Assembly (NCBI GenBank): GCA_963790965.1
Contig: CAWBQO010000001.1
Location: 496,001-560,000, forward strand
DNA length: 64,000 nucleotides
Direction: 5' to 3'
DNA from: CAWBQO01 sp963790965
Lineage (GTDB): Bacteria; Bacteroidota; Rhodothermia; Rhodothermales; DASSAV01
The notes beneath the pieces are model-generated. The model was given only the letters and a program-made list of their open reading frames with translations. It made no database searches and was not told the origin of the DNA. Below are positions 36,359 to 45,966 of this stretch, one piece after another. The position numbers and the translations under genes are program-made. Numbering within the stretch: the stretch's first letter is position 1; every line of letters begins with the position of its first letter.

Positions 36359-37789
36359 ATGAAAGCGATTCGTCAAGATCGGCGCGCGTTTATTAAAGCG
36401 GTTGCCGCGGGACTCGGCGCGGCGGTGCTGGCTCCGATGTCGATGGGTGCCTGCGGCGCGCTGGAGGGTCGCAGATTGGCAGGCTCGGACGGGTGGGACG
36501 AAGTGCCGCGCATTCTCTCGCGCATCCGAGCGCCCCGCTTTCCCGGGCGCGACTTTCTCATCAGCGACTACGGCGCGCGGTCTGCCGATGCGACCGACGG
36601 CATCCGCAGGGCCATCGAAGCGTGCGCGAGCGCCGGTGGCGGGCGCGTGGTGGTACCGGCGGGGACCTACACGACCGGCCCGATTCACCTGAAGTCTGGT
36701 GTCAATCTGCACGTTTCCGACGGAGCGACGCTGCGCTTCAAAACCGATCCGGAAGCCTACCTGCCTGCGGTCTTCTCGCGCTGGGAGGGCATGGAACTGA
36801 TGAACTACTCGCCCCTCATTTATGGCTTTGAGCAGGAGAATATCGCCGTGACCGGCACCGGAACGCTCGACGGCGGGGGCGACGCCGCGCACTGGTGGCC
36901 GTGGAAAGGGCGGGCGGAGTACGGCTGGCAAGAAGGAGCGCCCGAGCAGGGTCCCGCCCGGAAGCGGCTTGAGACGATGGTGGAGCAAGGCGCGCCGGTG
37001 GAGGAACGGCTTTTCGGCGGGGGCGACTTTCTCCGGCCTCCGTTCATTCAGCCCTACCGCTGCACGAACGTGCTGATAGAAGGCGTCACCATCATCAACT
37101 CGCCTTTCTGGGAAGTGCATCCGGTGCTGTGTACGAACGTCACGGTGCGGGGCCTCACCATCAGGTCGCATGGGCCAAACAACGATGGCTGCGACCCCGA
37201 ATCTTGCACCGACGTGCTCATCGAGGACTGCTCGTTCGACACGGGCGACGATTGTATCGCCATTAAATCCGGCCGCAACGCCGACGGGCGGCGCGTCGCT
37301 GTCCCGAGCGCGAACATCATCATCCGCAACTGCGACATGAAGGATGGACACGGCGGCGTGGTCATCGGCAGCGAGATCTCCGGCGGGTGCCACCACGTCT
37401 TTGCCGAAAACTGCCGCATGGACTCGCCGAACCTCGAAAGGGCGCTGCGGATCAAGACGAACTCCGTACGCGGCGGGACGGTCGAGCACGTATATATGCG
37501 CAGCATCACCATCGGGCAGGTCTCGGATGCCGTCGTTCGCGTGAACTTCCTCTATGAGGAAGGCGATGCCGGTTCGTTCCTCCCCACCGTGCGGCACATC
37601 GAGGTGCGCGACGTGACCTGCGAAAAAAGCCGCTACGCGCTTTACCTGCGCGGGTATGAGCGCTCGCCCGTGCAAGACGTGCTTCTGGCTAACTGCCGCT
37701 TCAACAACGTGAAGGAGGAATCCATCATCGAGAACGTGGAGGACCTCGACTTCGAGGACGTTTGGATCAACGGTCGGCGCGCAGGTTGA
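36359..37789 (+). CDS. Polygalacturonase (GH28)
   Basis: 476 residues, a right-handed beta-helix enzyme that hydrolyses alpha-1,4-galacturonan. The N-terminus DRRAFIKAVAAGLGAAVLAP looks like a twin-arginine export signal. Family residues are present: NNDGCD with Asp276 and Asp279, GDDCIAIKSGR with Asp297 and Asp298, and GHGGVVIGSE with His331. The distal RIKT motif is also visible (ALRIKTN). It is divergent from the pectin esterase operon and followed after 142 bp by the GH35-like gene. Exo- versus endo-mode is uncertain; the many inserts before the catalytic strands suggest an exo-type bacterial enzyme. Confidence 0.93.
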   Translation: MKAIRQDRRAFIKAVAAGLGAAVLAPMSMGACGALEGRRLAGSDGWDEVPRILSRIRAPRFPGRDFLISDYGARSADATDGIRRAIEACASAGGGRVVVPAGTYTTGPIHLKSGVNLHVSDGATLRFKTDPEAYLPAVFSRWEGMELMNYSPLIYGFEQENIAVTGTGTLDGGGDAAHWWPWKGRAEYGWQEGAPEQGPARKRLETMVEQGAPVEERLFGGGDFLRPPFIQPYRCTNVLIEGVTIINSPFWEVHPVLCTNVTVRGLTIRSHGPNNDGCDPESCTDVLIEDCSFDTGDDCIAIKSGRNADGRRVAVPSANIIIRNCDMKDGHGGVVIGSEISGGCHHVFAENCRMDSPNLERALRIKTNSVRGGTVEHVYMRSITIGQVSDAVVRVNFLYEEGDAGSFLPTVRHIEVRDVTCEKSRYALYLRGYERSPVQDVLLANCRFNNVKEESIIENVEDLDFEDVWINGRRAG

Positions 37790-37931
37790 CGGGATCCGGC
37801 CTGGTGCAATTCGCCTTCGGGTTAACAAGGAGGCGGACGTTCCGCGGAATCGCGTTATGTTGTGGTCGTCTGCCGGCCCGGTATCGCGAGGCCGCACATT
37901 ATAGCCCATCCGAAGCATCACTGCTATTTTC

Positions 37932-39578
37932 ATGATCGATGCTATAGCCGGTGCCCGGTGCCGGTTGCTACTGCTGGTCCTTGCGGTCTGGGCACCTACT
38001 GGAGCGGCGTGGGGACAGCAGATGCCTCATTTGCAAAGGCAGGGGAGCGCCACGCAGCTCATGGTCGATGGGAAGCCCATGCTCATGCTCGGGGGCGAAC
38101 TCGGCAACTCCAGCGCTTCGAGCCGGGAAGACATAGCGGCTCGGTGGCCGTCCGGGCGGCACCTGAACACGGTGCTGGCACCCGTCTACTGGGAGCTGCT
38201 TGAGCCGGAAGAAGGGCGCTTCGACTTTGCGCTCGTCGACGCGCTCCTTCAGGAAGCCCGCGCCCACGAGATGCGGCTCGTACTGCTCTGGTTCGGAAGC
38301 TGGAAGAACAGTATGTCCTCCTATGCCCCTTCGTGGGTGAAGCGGGGGCAGGAACGCTTCCCTCGCGCTCAGGACGGCACCGGCAGGGGCCTCGATATCC
38401 TGTCGGCCTTCAGCGAGGCGAACGTACAGGCCGATGCGCGCGCATTTGCAGCGCTGCTGAAGTACCTTCGCGAGAAAGACGGCGACGACCACACCGTTGT
38501 CATGATTCAGGTGGAGAACGAGATCGGCATGATCCCGGAGGCGCGCGACCACGCCCCGGCAGCGGAGGCCGCGTTCAGGGTACCGGTTCCTGAAACGCTC
38601 ACGCGTTATTTGGACGAGCACAGAGGTCGCCTTCACCCGGCCCTCAGTGCCCGCTGGGAAGAGCAGGGCCGCTCGCACCGAGGGACTTGGACGGAAATCT
38701 TCGGGCCGGGCACCGCGACCGAAGAGATCTTCACGGCCTGGCACTATGCCCGGTATGTGGAAACAGTCGCGGCGGCGGGAAAGGCCGTGTATGCGCTGCC
38801 GATGTACGTCAATGCCGCCCTCATGCGTCCGGGGAGAACACCGGGCGAATACCCGTCGGGTGGACCGCTTCCCCACCTGTATGACGTCTGGCGAGCGGCC
38901 GCCCCGTCAGTCGATTTTCTCGCGCCGGACATCTACTTCCCCAACTTCACCGAGTGGGCGAGCGCCTATCATCTTACGGGTAACCCGCTTTTCATTCCCG
39001 AAGCAGACCGGGCCGGGTCCGTGCTGTCGCCTGCGAATGCATGGCTTGCTTTCGGTGCCTATGATGCCATTGGCTTCAGCCCCTTCTCGATTGAGGATGC
39101 GAACGGATCGAAGCTGTTGTCGGAGACCTATGCGGCGCTGGAGAGCCTTGCGCCGCTCGTCACGCAGCACAACGGGCGCGGCACCATGACCGGCGTGCGT
39201 CCTCCCGTCGCCTATGACGGCACGGCGGACACCGCGCCGCAAACTGTCGCGATGGGCGGATATAACCTGACGGTCAGCTTCGTAGACCCGTGGACGGCCC
39301 GAGAGGCGCAGCAGCCGGAGACCCATGGTGGTCTGATTATCGCCCTGGACGAGGGCGCGTTTTTGATCGCCGGCACCGGGCTTACGATCACGTTCGCGCC
39401 CCGGGGCGAGGGCCGCGAAAGAGCCGGGATCGACCGGATCGAGGAGGGCACGTATGTTCAGGGCGTTTGGCGTTCCGATCGGGTGCTCAACGGCGACCAG
39501 AGCCACCAGGGCCGGCACCTCCGTTTGCCGCCGGGAGCCGTAACGATGCAGCGCCTGACGCTCTACAAGTACCGTTAA
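37932..39578 (+). CDS. GH35-like beta-galactosidase with DUF5597-type C-terminus
   Basis: 548 residues, signal peptide to about residue 28 (AAWGQQ). The TIM barrel has NTVLAPVYWELLEPEEGRFD near residue 80, acid Glu197 in QVENEIG and probable nucleophile Glu357 in FIPEADR, as in GH35/GH42-type galactosidases. The C-terminal 150 residues form a beta-domain of the DUF5597 kind. It probably removes beta-galactose from pectic galactan. It stands between GH28 and the TonB-receptor operon on the same strand. The stop is followed by a 191-bp control region. Confidence 0.82.
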   Translation: MIDAIAGARCRLLLLVLAVWAPTGAAWGQQMPHLQRQGSATQLMVDGKPMLMLGGELGNSSASSREDIAARWPSGRHLNTVLAPVYWELLEPEEGRFDFALVDALLQEARAHEMRLVLLWFGSWKNSMSSYAPSWVKRGQERFPRAQDGTGRGLDILSAFSEANVQADARAFAALLKYLREKDGDDHTVVMIQVENEIGMIPEARDHAPAAEAAFRVPVPETLTRYLDEHRGRLHPALSARWEEQGRSHRGTWTEIFGPGTATEEIFTAWHYARYVETVAAAGKAVYALPMYVNAALMRPGRTPGEYPSGGPLPHLYDVWRAAAPSVDFLAPDIYFPNFTEWASAYHLTGNPLFIPEADRAGSVLSPANAWLAFGAYDAIGFSPFSIEDANGSKLLSETYAALESLAPLVTQHNGRGTMTGVRPPVAYDGTADTAPQTVAMGGYNLTVSFVDPWTAREAQQPETHGGLIIALDEGAFLIAGTGLTITFAPRGEGRERAGIDRIEEGTYVQGVWRSDRVLNGDQSHQGRHLRLPPGAVTMQRLTLYKYR

Positions 39579-39676
39579 GCTCGCCGCCGTGACCCTCGCT
39601 CGCGCCGGAAGGTATCAGCAGCGCAGGCGACGTTGGGGCAATTTCAGGATCTGCACCAAATTTGGACTTGACTTTT

Positions 39677-39722
39677 TGAAAGCGCTACCCGTTCTTGCAG
39701 TAAACGGTTACTTTACCGTTTA
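39677..39722. promoter_or_regulatory. Candidate operators before the TonB-receptor operon
   Basis: TGAAAGCGCT (39677-39686) resembles a LacI-family operator half. About 15 bp further is a perfect inverted repeat, TAAACGGT (39701-39708) and ACCGTTTA (39715-39722), with a 6-bp spacer. The second arm includes CTTTACCG, the complement of the CGGTAAAG core before the GH28/esterase pair. It ends 47 bp before the start codon of the receptor gene, a good position for a repressor or activator site. Confidence 0.55.
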
Positions 39723-39769
39723 AGTAAAAAGTCGCGGCTCGTTTGGACAGGCCTTCATCTTCGGCTCGT

Positions 39770-42646
39770 ATGAAACGCTTTTCACTTTTTCTCCTGTTCG
39801 TCGCGCTGCTCGCACCGCTCACCGGGCGAGCGCTTGCGCAGGGAACCACGGGCAAGATATCCGGAACCGTGCTGGACGCCGAGACCGGAGAGCCGCTTCC
39901 CGGGGCCAACGTGGTGATCGACGGCACGGCGCGCGGGGCTGCCGCGGACGCGGAGGGCAAGTACTTCATCCTCAACATCGCGCCAGGCTCCTACAGCGTG
40001 CGCGCGAGCATGATCGGCTACGAGCCCGTACTGGCGACGGGAGCGATCGTGAACGCCAACCGGACAACGGAGCTGAACTTCAACCTCAACATCGAAGCCA
40101 TCGGCGGGGGAGAAGTGGTCGTGACGGCTGAACGGCCGGACGTGGAAACGGATAAAACTTCGACCAGCTACATCGTGCGTCCGGAGGACGTACAGGCGCT
40201 GCCGGGCATCCGCGACATCAACGACGTGCTCAGCCTAAAGCCGGACGTTGTGGACGGGCACTTCCGCGGCGGCCGCCAGGGAGAGGAGTTCTACTCCATG
40301 CAAGGCATGGGCATCATGAATCCGCTCAACAACTCGGCGGCTTTTACCCCGATCATGAGCGCGGTCGAGGAGGTGGAGGTCATTACGAGCGGCTTCGGGG
40401 CGCAGTACGGCAACGCGCAGTCCGGCGTAGTGCGCATCTCCATGCGAGAGGGAAGCCGGACGAACTGGTACTCACGCTTTGAAGGGCGGCTTCGCGGACC
40501 GCAGAAAAAGCACTTTGGCCCCGGCGTCTTTGATGTGAATGAGCAGCAATACCTGCAGTTGCTCCTTCTCGACGACAACGTCTGGCTCACCGGCGACCCC
40601 GGCTCGGACGATCCGCAGCCCTTCTACGGCTCCATGGCTTCCGGTCTGACGAGTTACTTCGCGGGCGACACGCTCGCCCAGCTCGCCATGGCGCGCGCGC
40701 TCTACGCGGAGACGCGCCGCGACGCCGGCCTAAAGTACGGGCAGAACATCGATTACTCGGTCGAAGGCGCTTTTGGCGGACCTATCACCGATCGCCTGAG
40801 GATGTTCATGGCGCTCAGAACCCTCGACGACCATCCGTTCCTTCCCACCGAAGAGCCGGACATGCACCAGCAGGTGATGGGCAACATCGTCGCCGATCTG
40901 TGGCAGGGCGCTTCGCTGCGCATCAGCGGAGGACTCGCCGCCGAACGGAATAACGTTTTTCCCGGCTCAAACGGCGTGAGCGGTTACCAGCGCTGGCTCT
41001 GGGACCGCATCGTCGGCCTTCAGTACCAGAAGCGGACGAACTATCAGCTCGGCGCGCGCTTCTCGCACGCGCTCAGTCCGGCGACCTACTACGAGCTTCA
41101 GCTCAACACCTTGAGCACGAGTGAGGACGTTGGTTCAACGACGGTGCCCTCGTTCATTCCCGATACGGTAAACATTAACTGGCCCGTCGGAACGATTGCC
41201 TTTCCGAGCAACAATTCGCCGGACGCGCTGAACTACCAGGCCGGCAATCACTCCTTCACGAATGAAAAGAGCCGGACCGTTTCATTCGACGGCTCGATCA
41301 CGAGCCAGGTGACCGATGCGCATCTGCTTAATGGCGGCATCCAGGTAAACAGCTACCGAATCGACGTTTCGAACTACCTCAACGTCCGCTCAACCCGGCT
41401 CCTGGAGGACTACCTTGCGAAGCCCTTCGAGGCGGCTGCCTATGTGCAGGACAAGATGGAGTTCGAGGGGCTTATTGCCAACGTAGGGCTTCGGTTCGAC
41501 TCGTGGTACTCGGGCGTCGACCGGTACCTGGACTTGTATACGCCCTTCGGCAGTCCAGATTCCGTGGGGCACTTCGATCCCGCGCGAGGCGAGACCGAAG
41601 CGCCGCCGCTCCATACGCGGTTGCAGCCTCGCGTGGGCATATCGTTTCCTGTAACGGCGAGCACGGTCTTCCACCTGAACTACGGCGTGTTCATGCAGCG
41701 CCCCTCTTTCCAGTACATCGTCTCCTCGCAAGTGGGACAGGTCCGCAACGATCCGTATGTTCTCGGCAATTCCGCGCTGCGGCCGGAGACCACCACGAGC
41801 TACGACATCGGCGTGCTCCAGGGGCTGGGTAACGGCTTCACGATCGACGTGAGCGGCTACTATAAAGACGTGAAGGACCTGATCCAGCAGGGACAGTTCA
41901 CCGACGAAAGGGCCGGCTACCAGGTTGCTTCCTACTTCAATCTGGACTATGCGGACATACGGGGCTTCCGCGTTGCGCTCAATAAAAGGCGGGGCTCGCT
42001 GCAAGGCTCCGTCAACTACCAGTTCAGCCAGGCGACCGGCAAAAGTCCGAACGCTACCGCCGCAACGCCGCTTTTCAGCCGCGACACGCTCGGCGTCGTA
42101 ACGACCGATCTCTCCAGCGTGCCCACGCGCGATATCGTGCTGGACTTCGACCGCACGCACAATCTGGTCGTCTCCGCCACCTACCTCACCGGCGAGACGT
42201 GGGGGCCAAAGATCGCCGGCGCGCACCCCTTCGGCAACATGGCCTTCTCCGTCTACTCAACCGCGCGGAGCGGCAGGCCGTACACCTCGCCGTCAGACAT
42301 CCGGCTGATCAACACGGAACGCACGCCGGGAGAGTTCAACACGGATGTTCGGATCACGCGCAACGTGCCAAGCTTCTTCGGCGCACGTGCGGGGCTTTAT
42401 TTCGAAGTGTTCAACCTGTTTAACAACAGGATCCTGAACTACAGCTATCTCTTCCGCAGGCCCTCGCCGACCAACCCCAACCTGCCTCTCCAGTACTACG
42501 AGCTTTACGATGTCAATGATGCCGAGAACGGCGTGCGGTACTGGTGGGACAAGGGCCGGCAGGGGCCGTTCGCGTTGGACCAGTCGTTCCTCCTCTACAG
42601 CAACGAGCCAAGGTCGTACAGCCTCGGCATGAGCATCGAATTTTAA
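39770..42646 (+). CDS. TonB-dependent receptor without SusD partner
   Basis: 958 residues, signal peptide ending near residue 23 (GRALAQ). A carboxypeptidase-regulatory domain (about 28-115; SGTVLDAETGEPLPGANVV) is followed by a plug (about 120-235; EVVVTAERPDVETDK, DVLSLKPDVVDGHFRGGRQG, GAQYGNAQSGVVRI) and a barrel ending SLGMSIEF with the terminal aromatic residue typical of outer-membrane proteins. It is distinct from the SusC gene at 22667: no STN domain and no SusD follows. Instead it heads a unit with a T9SS-tailed protein, a PorV-like and a FadL-like protein and a PL9 lyase, so uptake of pectin oligomers is likely. The start at 39770 fits the signal peptide. Confidence 0.9.
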   Translation: MKRFSLFLLFVALLAPLTGRALAQGTTGKISGTVLDAETGEPLPGANVVIDGTARGAAADAEGKYFILNIAPGSYSVRASMIGYEPVLATGAIVNANRTTELNFNLNIEAIGGGEVVVTAERPDVETDKTSTSYIVRPEDVQALPGIRDINDVLSLKPDVVDGHFRGGRQGEEFYSMQGMGIMNPLNNSAAFTPIMSAVEEVEVITSGFGAQYGNAQSGVVRISMREGSRTNWYSRFEGRLRGPQKKHFGPGVFDVNEQQYLQLLLLDDNVWLTGDPGSDDPQPFYGSMASGLTSYFAGDTLAQLAMARALYAETRRDAGLKYGQNIDYSVEGAFGGPITDRLRMFMALRTLDDHPFLPTEEPDMHQQVMGNIVADLWQGASLRISGGLAAERNNVFPGSNGVSGYQRWLWDRIVGLQYQKRTNYQLGARFSHALSPATYYELQLNTLSTSEDVGSTTVPSFIPDTVNINWPVGTIAFPSNNSPDALNYQAGNHSFTNEKSRTVSFDGSITSQVTDAHLLNGGIQVNSYRIDVSNYLNVRSTRLLEDYLAKPFEAAAYVQDKMEFEGLIANVGLRFDSWYSGVDRYLDLYTPFGSPDSVGHFDPARGETEAPPLHTRLQPRVGISFPVTASTVFHLNYGVFMQRPSFQYIVSSQVGQVRNDPYVLGNSALRPETTTSYDIGVLQGLGNGFTIDVSGYYKDVKDLIQQGQFTDERAGYQVASYFNLDYADIRGFRVALNKRRGSLQGSVNYQFSQATGKSPNATAATPLFSRDTLGVVTTDLSSVPTRDIVLDFDRTHNLVVSATYLTGETWGPKIAGAHPFGNMAFSVYSTARSGRPYTSPSDIRLINTERTPGEFNTDVRITRNVPSFFGARAGLYFEVFNLFNNRILNYSYLFRRPSPTNPNLPLQYYELYDVNDAENGVRYWWDKGRQGPFALDQSFLLYSNEPRSYSLGMSIEF

Positions 42647-42674
42647 CGCCGGGCTACCAGTCGTGACCAACCTC

Positions 42675-44912
42675 ATGAGATCGTTCGGACTGATCATTTT
42701 ACTTCTGGCGCTAACGGCCGGGCCGGCTCTCTCCCAGCAGCGGGACTGGCAGGTTCACGTCCGCGGCATGCTGCACCAGACGGTCTTTAACACGGGAGAA
42801 CTTGGCCGTCCGCTCAACGCCGGCGGCACGGTCCCGGAAGGGCGACCCTCGCTGGAGTGGCCGCCGAACTCGGACCTTATTCTCAACCGCCGGTACTATC
42901 CCGGCCAGCACAACTCGTTCGGCAGCGGCGTCTGGCTTGCCGCGACAGGCCCGCAAGGCAGGACGTACGCCTTCTCCGGTGCCGTTTCGAACACGGACGG
43001 CGATCCCGTCTCCGTCGTCGGCGTCTACAGCACGCCTCTGGGTATCGAGCGCACTGAGAATTATCCGCTCCTCGCCGACGGGTCCCTCAACCCGGCCTAC
43101 GACCCTGACGAGGCCGAGGAGATCATCACGACCTCCTGGGACACGCCGACCGGTATTCGGGTGAAGCAGAAGAGTCGCGCCTGGAGCTATCCCGGCTACG
43201 ACAGTTTTATTATTTACGAGTACGAGTTCACCAACATCACGAGCGACGTGCTCAATGACGTTTTCATTACGTTCGCCGGCACGTACGCCCCCTCTATGTT
43301 TGGCTACCAGCGGGTTCTTGGGGAATGGACCGAGGCGGCGTTCCGAGGACAGGCCCCCGCGGGCGTAGGGGATACCTTTGCCCGATACGATCTGAAGCGG
43401 TGGATGTCCTACGCCCATGACCGCACCGGGCTTCCCGATCCTGAGTTCTTTGCGGAATGGTCCAATTCGCCGGGCGACAAGGGCGGCCTCGACTCACCGC
43501 AAGCCGCGGGAATGATGGTGCTGCACTACGACTACGAGCATCTTGCCGATCGCAGCGAGACGGATCAGGTCTTTCTCGTGCCGGCCGACAGCACGTATAT
43601 GTGGGACGAGAACGGCAAGGCCAAGCAGCCCTTCCTGCTGCGCTACGAGAACGCCAACCTGTACGACACGAAGGTCTCGACGTGGATGGATCCGCGTCTC
43701 CGCCGCAAGACCGGCATCTGGCAGAGCTTGCAGGATTCGCTCAACTTCGCGCAGCAGTTCGAAGCGCCCTTGTGGGACTACTGGAGAGGCCGCACGAGCA
43801 CATCGACCAACCTCTCCTGGTGGCAGCCGGTCGCCCGCGCTTACGGATTCTACCCGTACACGCTTCCTCCGGGCGAAACGCTCCGTTTTACAACGGCGGA
43901 GATGGTCGGGTATGGCGCAGGAAACAAAGGCGACTTCGTTTACAAAGATCTCGGCGGAAACGTCCGCGCAGGCGTCGACGCGGGCGTGCTTTTCAATCCG
44001 GTCCCGAGCTGGTTTTACCGCCTCGAGTATCCGCACCTGGGCACGGCAGGGTTCATGGGCAACACTTATCTGGAAGACAACCCGCTTCCCTGGTACGTGA
44101 CGGCACCGGTGGTGTCGATCCGGGACGTGGCGGACCGGGCGATCCAGACCTATACAGGCGAGCCGCTCGTCAAGTACGATACGTCGCAATATAGGCCCGA
44201 ATACGCCCCGCTGTCGGGCGAGTACAGCACCATTCCCATTCCAATTCCCGCCCCGGCGCTTCGGATCGAGGATACGCGGTCCGCAGCCAACCGCATCATC
44301 TGGGAGCCGCAAGTGGAATCGTTCTATTCGATGTACAAGCCGCGCCTCGGGGACCGGCTTCGCGCCCCGCTCGATCATTATGAGGTGCTGCGCGCGCCGC
44401 ACCCGCTCGGCCCGTGGAGTGTCGTTGCCAACGTGATGCCCGGCGATCCGGCCTACTTCCAGGACGGGCGATACGAAGTGCTCGATGTCGAGAGCAATCT
44501 CGGCGACGAGGTGGCCTACGCGGTGCGCACCGTCGACGAGCAGGGCAACAAGAGCGGGTGGACGAACATGAGCATCCACGAGACGCAGGCTCCGCCTACG
44601 GAGACGCTCGGGAAAGTGTACGTCGTTCCGAACCCGGTGCTCGTAACGAGCGGCCTTTCGGGGGCAGATCGGGGCGGCGACATTGCCGACCGCATTCAGT
44701 TCATGGGCCTTACGAGCAGCTGCACGATCCGCATCTTCTCCTACACGGGGCAGCTCGTGCAGACCATCGAGCACGAGCGCGCGACCTACGGAGATCCGTG
44801 GTACCAGTTGTCGTTCAATAATCAGATCGTCGCGTCCGGGGTCTACTACTTCGTTGTAGAGGACAAGCAGTCCGGCGAAACGTCCAGCGGCAAGTTTGTT
44901 GTCATCCATTAG
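42675..44912 (+). CDS. Large T9SS-tailed exported protein of unknown function
   Basis: 745 residues, signal peptide to about residue 20 (GPALSQQ). The body (about 25-640) is a family I know only as uncharacterised exported proteins in similar bacteria: LNRRYYPGQHNSFGSGVWLA, then WSYPGYDSFIIYEYEFTNIT, then repeated beta-rich segments. The last 90 residues form a T9SS type A-like sorting domain (VYVVPNPVLV, IRIFSYTGQLVQTI, SGVYYFVVEDK, GKFVVIH). It starts 28 bp after the receptor stop (an alternative GTG lies at 42663). Its place between a TonB receptor and a PorV-like protein suggests a surface partner of the receptor, perhaps a SusD stand-in; this is inference. Confidence 0.78.
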   Translation: MRSFGLIILLLALTAGPALSQQRDWQVHVRGMLHQTVFNTGELGRPLNAGGTVPEGRPSLEWPPNSDLILNRRYYPGQHNSFGSGVWLAATGPQGRTYAFSGAVSNTDGDPVSVVGVYSTPLGIERTENYPLLADGSLNPAYDPDEAEEIITTSWDTPTGIRVKQKSRAWSYPGYDSFIIYEYEFTNITSDVLNDVFITFAGTYAPSMFGYQRVLGEWTEAAFRGQAPAGVGDTFARYDLKRWMSYAHDRTGLPDPEFFAEWSNSPGDKGGLDSPQAAGMMVLHYDYEHLADRSETDQVFLVPADSTYMWDENGKAKQPFLLRYENANLYDTKVSTWMDPRLRRKTGIWQSLQDSLNFAQQFEAPLWDYWRGRTSTSTNLSWWQPVARAYGFYPYTLPPGETLRFTTAEMVGYGAGNKGDFVYKDLGGNVRAGVDAGVLFNPVPSWFYRLEYPHLGTAGFMGNTYLEDNPLPWYVTAPVVSIRDVADRAIQTYTGEPLVKYDTSQYRPEYAPLSGEYSTIPIPIPAPALRIEDTRSAANRIIWEPQVESFYSMYKPRLGDRLRAPLDHYEVLRAPHPLGPWSVVANVMPGDPAYFQDGRYEVLDVESNLGDEVAYAVRTVDEQGNKSGWTNMSIHETQAPPTETLGKVYVVPNPVLVTSGLSGADRGGDIADRIQFMGLTSSCTIRIFSYTGQLVQTIEHERATYGDPWYQLSFNNQIVASGVYYFVVEDKQSGETSSGKFVVIH

Positions 44913-44916
44913 AGTC

Positions 44917-45966
44917 ATGAACAAAGCAGCGTCAAGGGCGCGGATACCGCTACTTGCAGCCGTCGTTGTGCTGCTACTGCCCTGTGTGAAGCCGGTGGCG
45001 GCCCAGAAGGTCGGTAGCACGTCCATGCAGTTCCTCAAGGTGCTGCCCTCGGCGCGCGCAGCGGCGCTGGGCGAGGCGTACAGCTCCTGGGCCACCGGCG
45101 CAGAGGCCGTGTTTTGGAATCCCGCAGGCGTGGCGCTTACGCAGGGCCAGGAAGTGTCGCTCACATACACCGACTGGCTCTTCGATGCCCGCCAAGGCGG
45201 CGTTTCATACGCGCAGCACCTTCGCAACTGGGGGGCCGTCGGCTTTCAGTTGCAGTATGTGGATTACGGCGAGTTCGTGGAGACGACGAACGACCGGCCT
45301 TATATCAGCGATCCGAACCAGCCCGGCCTGACCGGCCGCACGTTCCGCCCCTTCAGCTACGTCGTCGGCCTGACGTATGCCCGGAGCCTCACGGACCGTT
45401 TTGCGCTGGGGATTGGCGCCAAGTACGCGCACGAATCCCTTTTCGACGGCAACGACGTGAACGCGCAGGTCCGGCAAGGCATCTACGAGGACGTGGGCAC
45501 CCAGGCATCCGGGGTCCTGTTCGACCTCGGCATCCGCTATTCCACCGGGTTTCATTCACTGGTTATTGCCTCGGCCGTGCAGAACTTCGGGCCGGACGTC
45601 ACATACGCGGTGGAGTCTTACTCCGTGCCGTTGCTCTTCAGGGTCGGCATTGCGGGCGACCTGGTGGGGCCGGACGGCTTGTTTTTGCAGGGGTACCAGA
45701 ACAGCCAGCTCCGAGCCGCCTTCGACATTTTCCACCCGAACGACTACGCCCAGCAGATGCACTTCGGGATGGAGTACGAGATGGCCCACGTCCTTTCGCT
45801 TCGCGGGGGCTACAAGTTCTTCTACGACAACGATGGGCTGACCCTCGGGGGCGGCCTGAAGTACGCCTTTGGCGACGTGGGCTTTGCCATCGATTACAGT
45901 TACGGGGCCATGGGGCCTTACCTCACCAATGTGCAGCGTTTCAGCTTGAGAATCGGCCTACAATGA
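44917..45966 (+). CDS. PorV/PorQ-family outer-membrane protein
   Basis: 349 residues, signal peptide to about residue 29 (KPVAAQ). The diagnostic start of the family is present: KVGSTSMQFLKVLPSARAAALGEAYSS, then AVFWNPAGVALTQGQEVSLTY. The rest is a 14-strand-type barrel ending RFSLRIGLQ. PorV proteins receive T9SS substrates at the surface; related proteins occur beside T9SS cargo genes, as here. It starts 4 bp after the upstream stop and its own stop overlaps the next start (ATGA). Confidence 0.88.
   Translation: MNKAASRARIPLLAAVVVLLLPCVKPVAAQKVGSTSMQFLKVLPSARAAALGEAYSSWATGAEAVFWNPAGVALTQGQEVSLTYTDWLFDARQGGVSYAQHLRNWGAVGFQLQYVDYGEFVETTNDRPYISDPNQPGLTGRTFRPFSYVVGLTYARSLTDRFALGIGAKYAHESLFDGNDVNAQVRQGIYEDVGTQASGVLFDLGIRYSTGFHSLVIASAVQNFGPDVTYAVESYSVPLLFRVGIAGDLVGPDGLFLQGYQNSQLRAAFDIFHPNDYAQQMHFGMEYEMAHVLSLRGGYKFFYDNDGLTLGGGLKYAFGDVGFAIDYSYGAMGPYLTNVQRFSLRIGLQ

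Noticed and set aside
36299..37933. Long minus-strand frame opposite the GH28 gene
   Set aside because: The plus-strand product has all GH28 catalytic motifs and an export signal. The reverse frame is a shadow caused by high GC. The same applies to long antisense frames opposite the GH2, GH74, sulfatase, SusC and T9SS genes.
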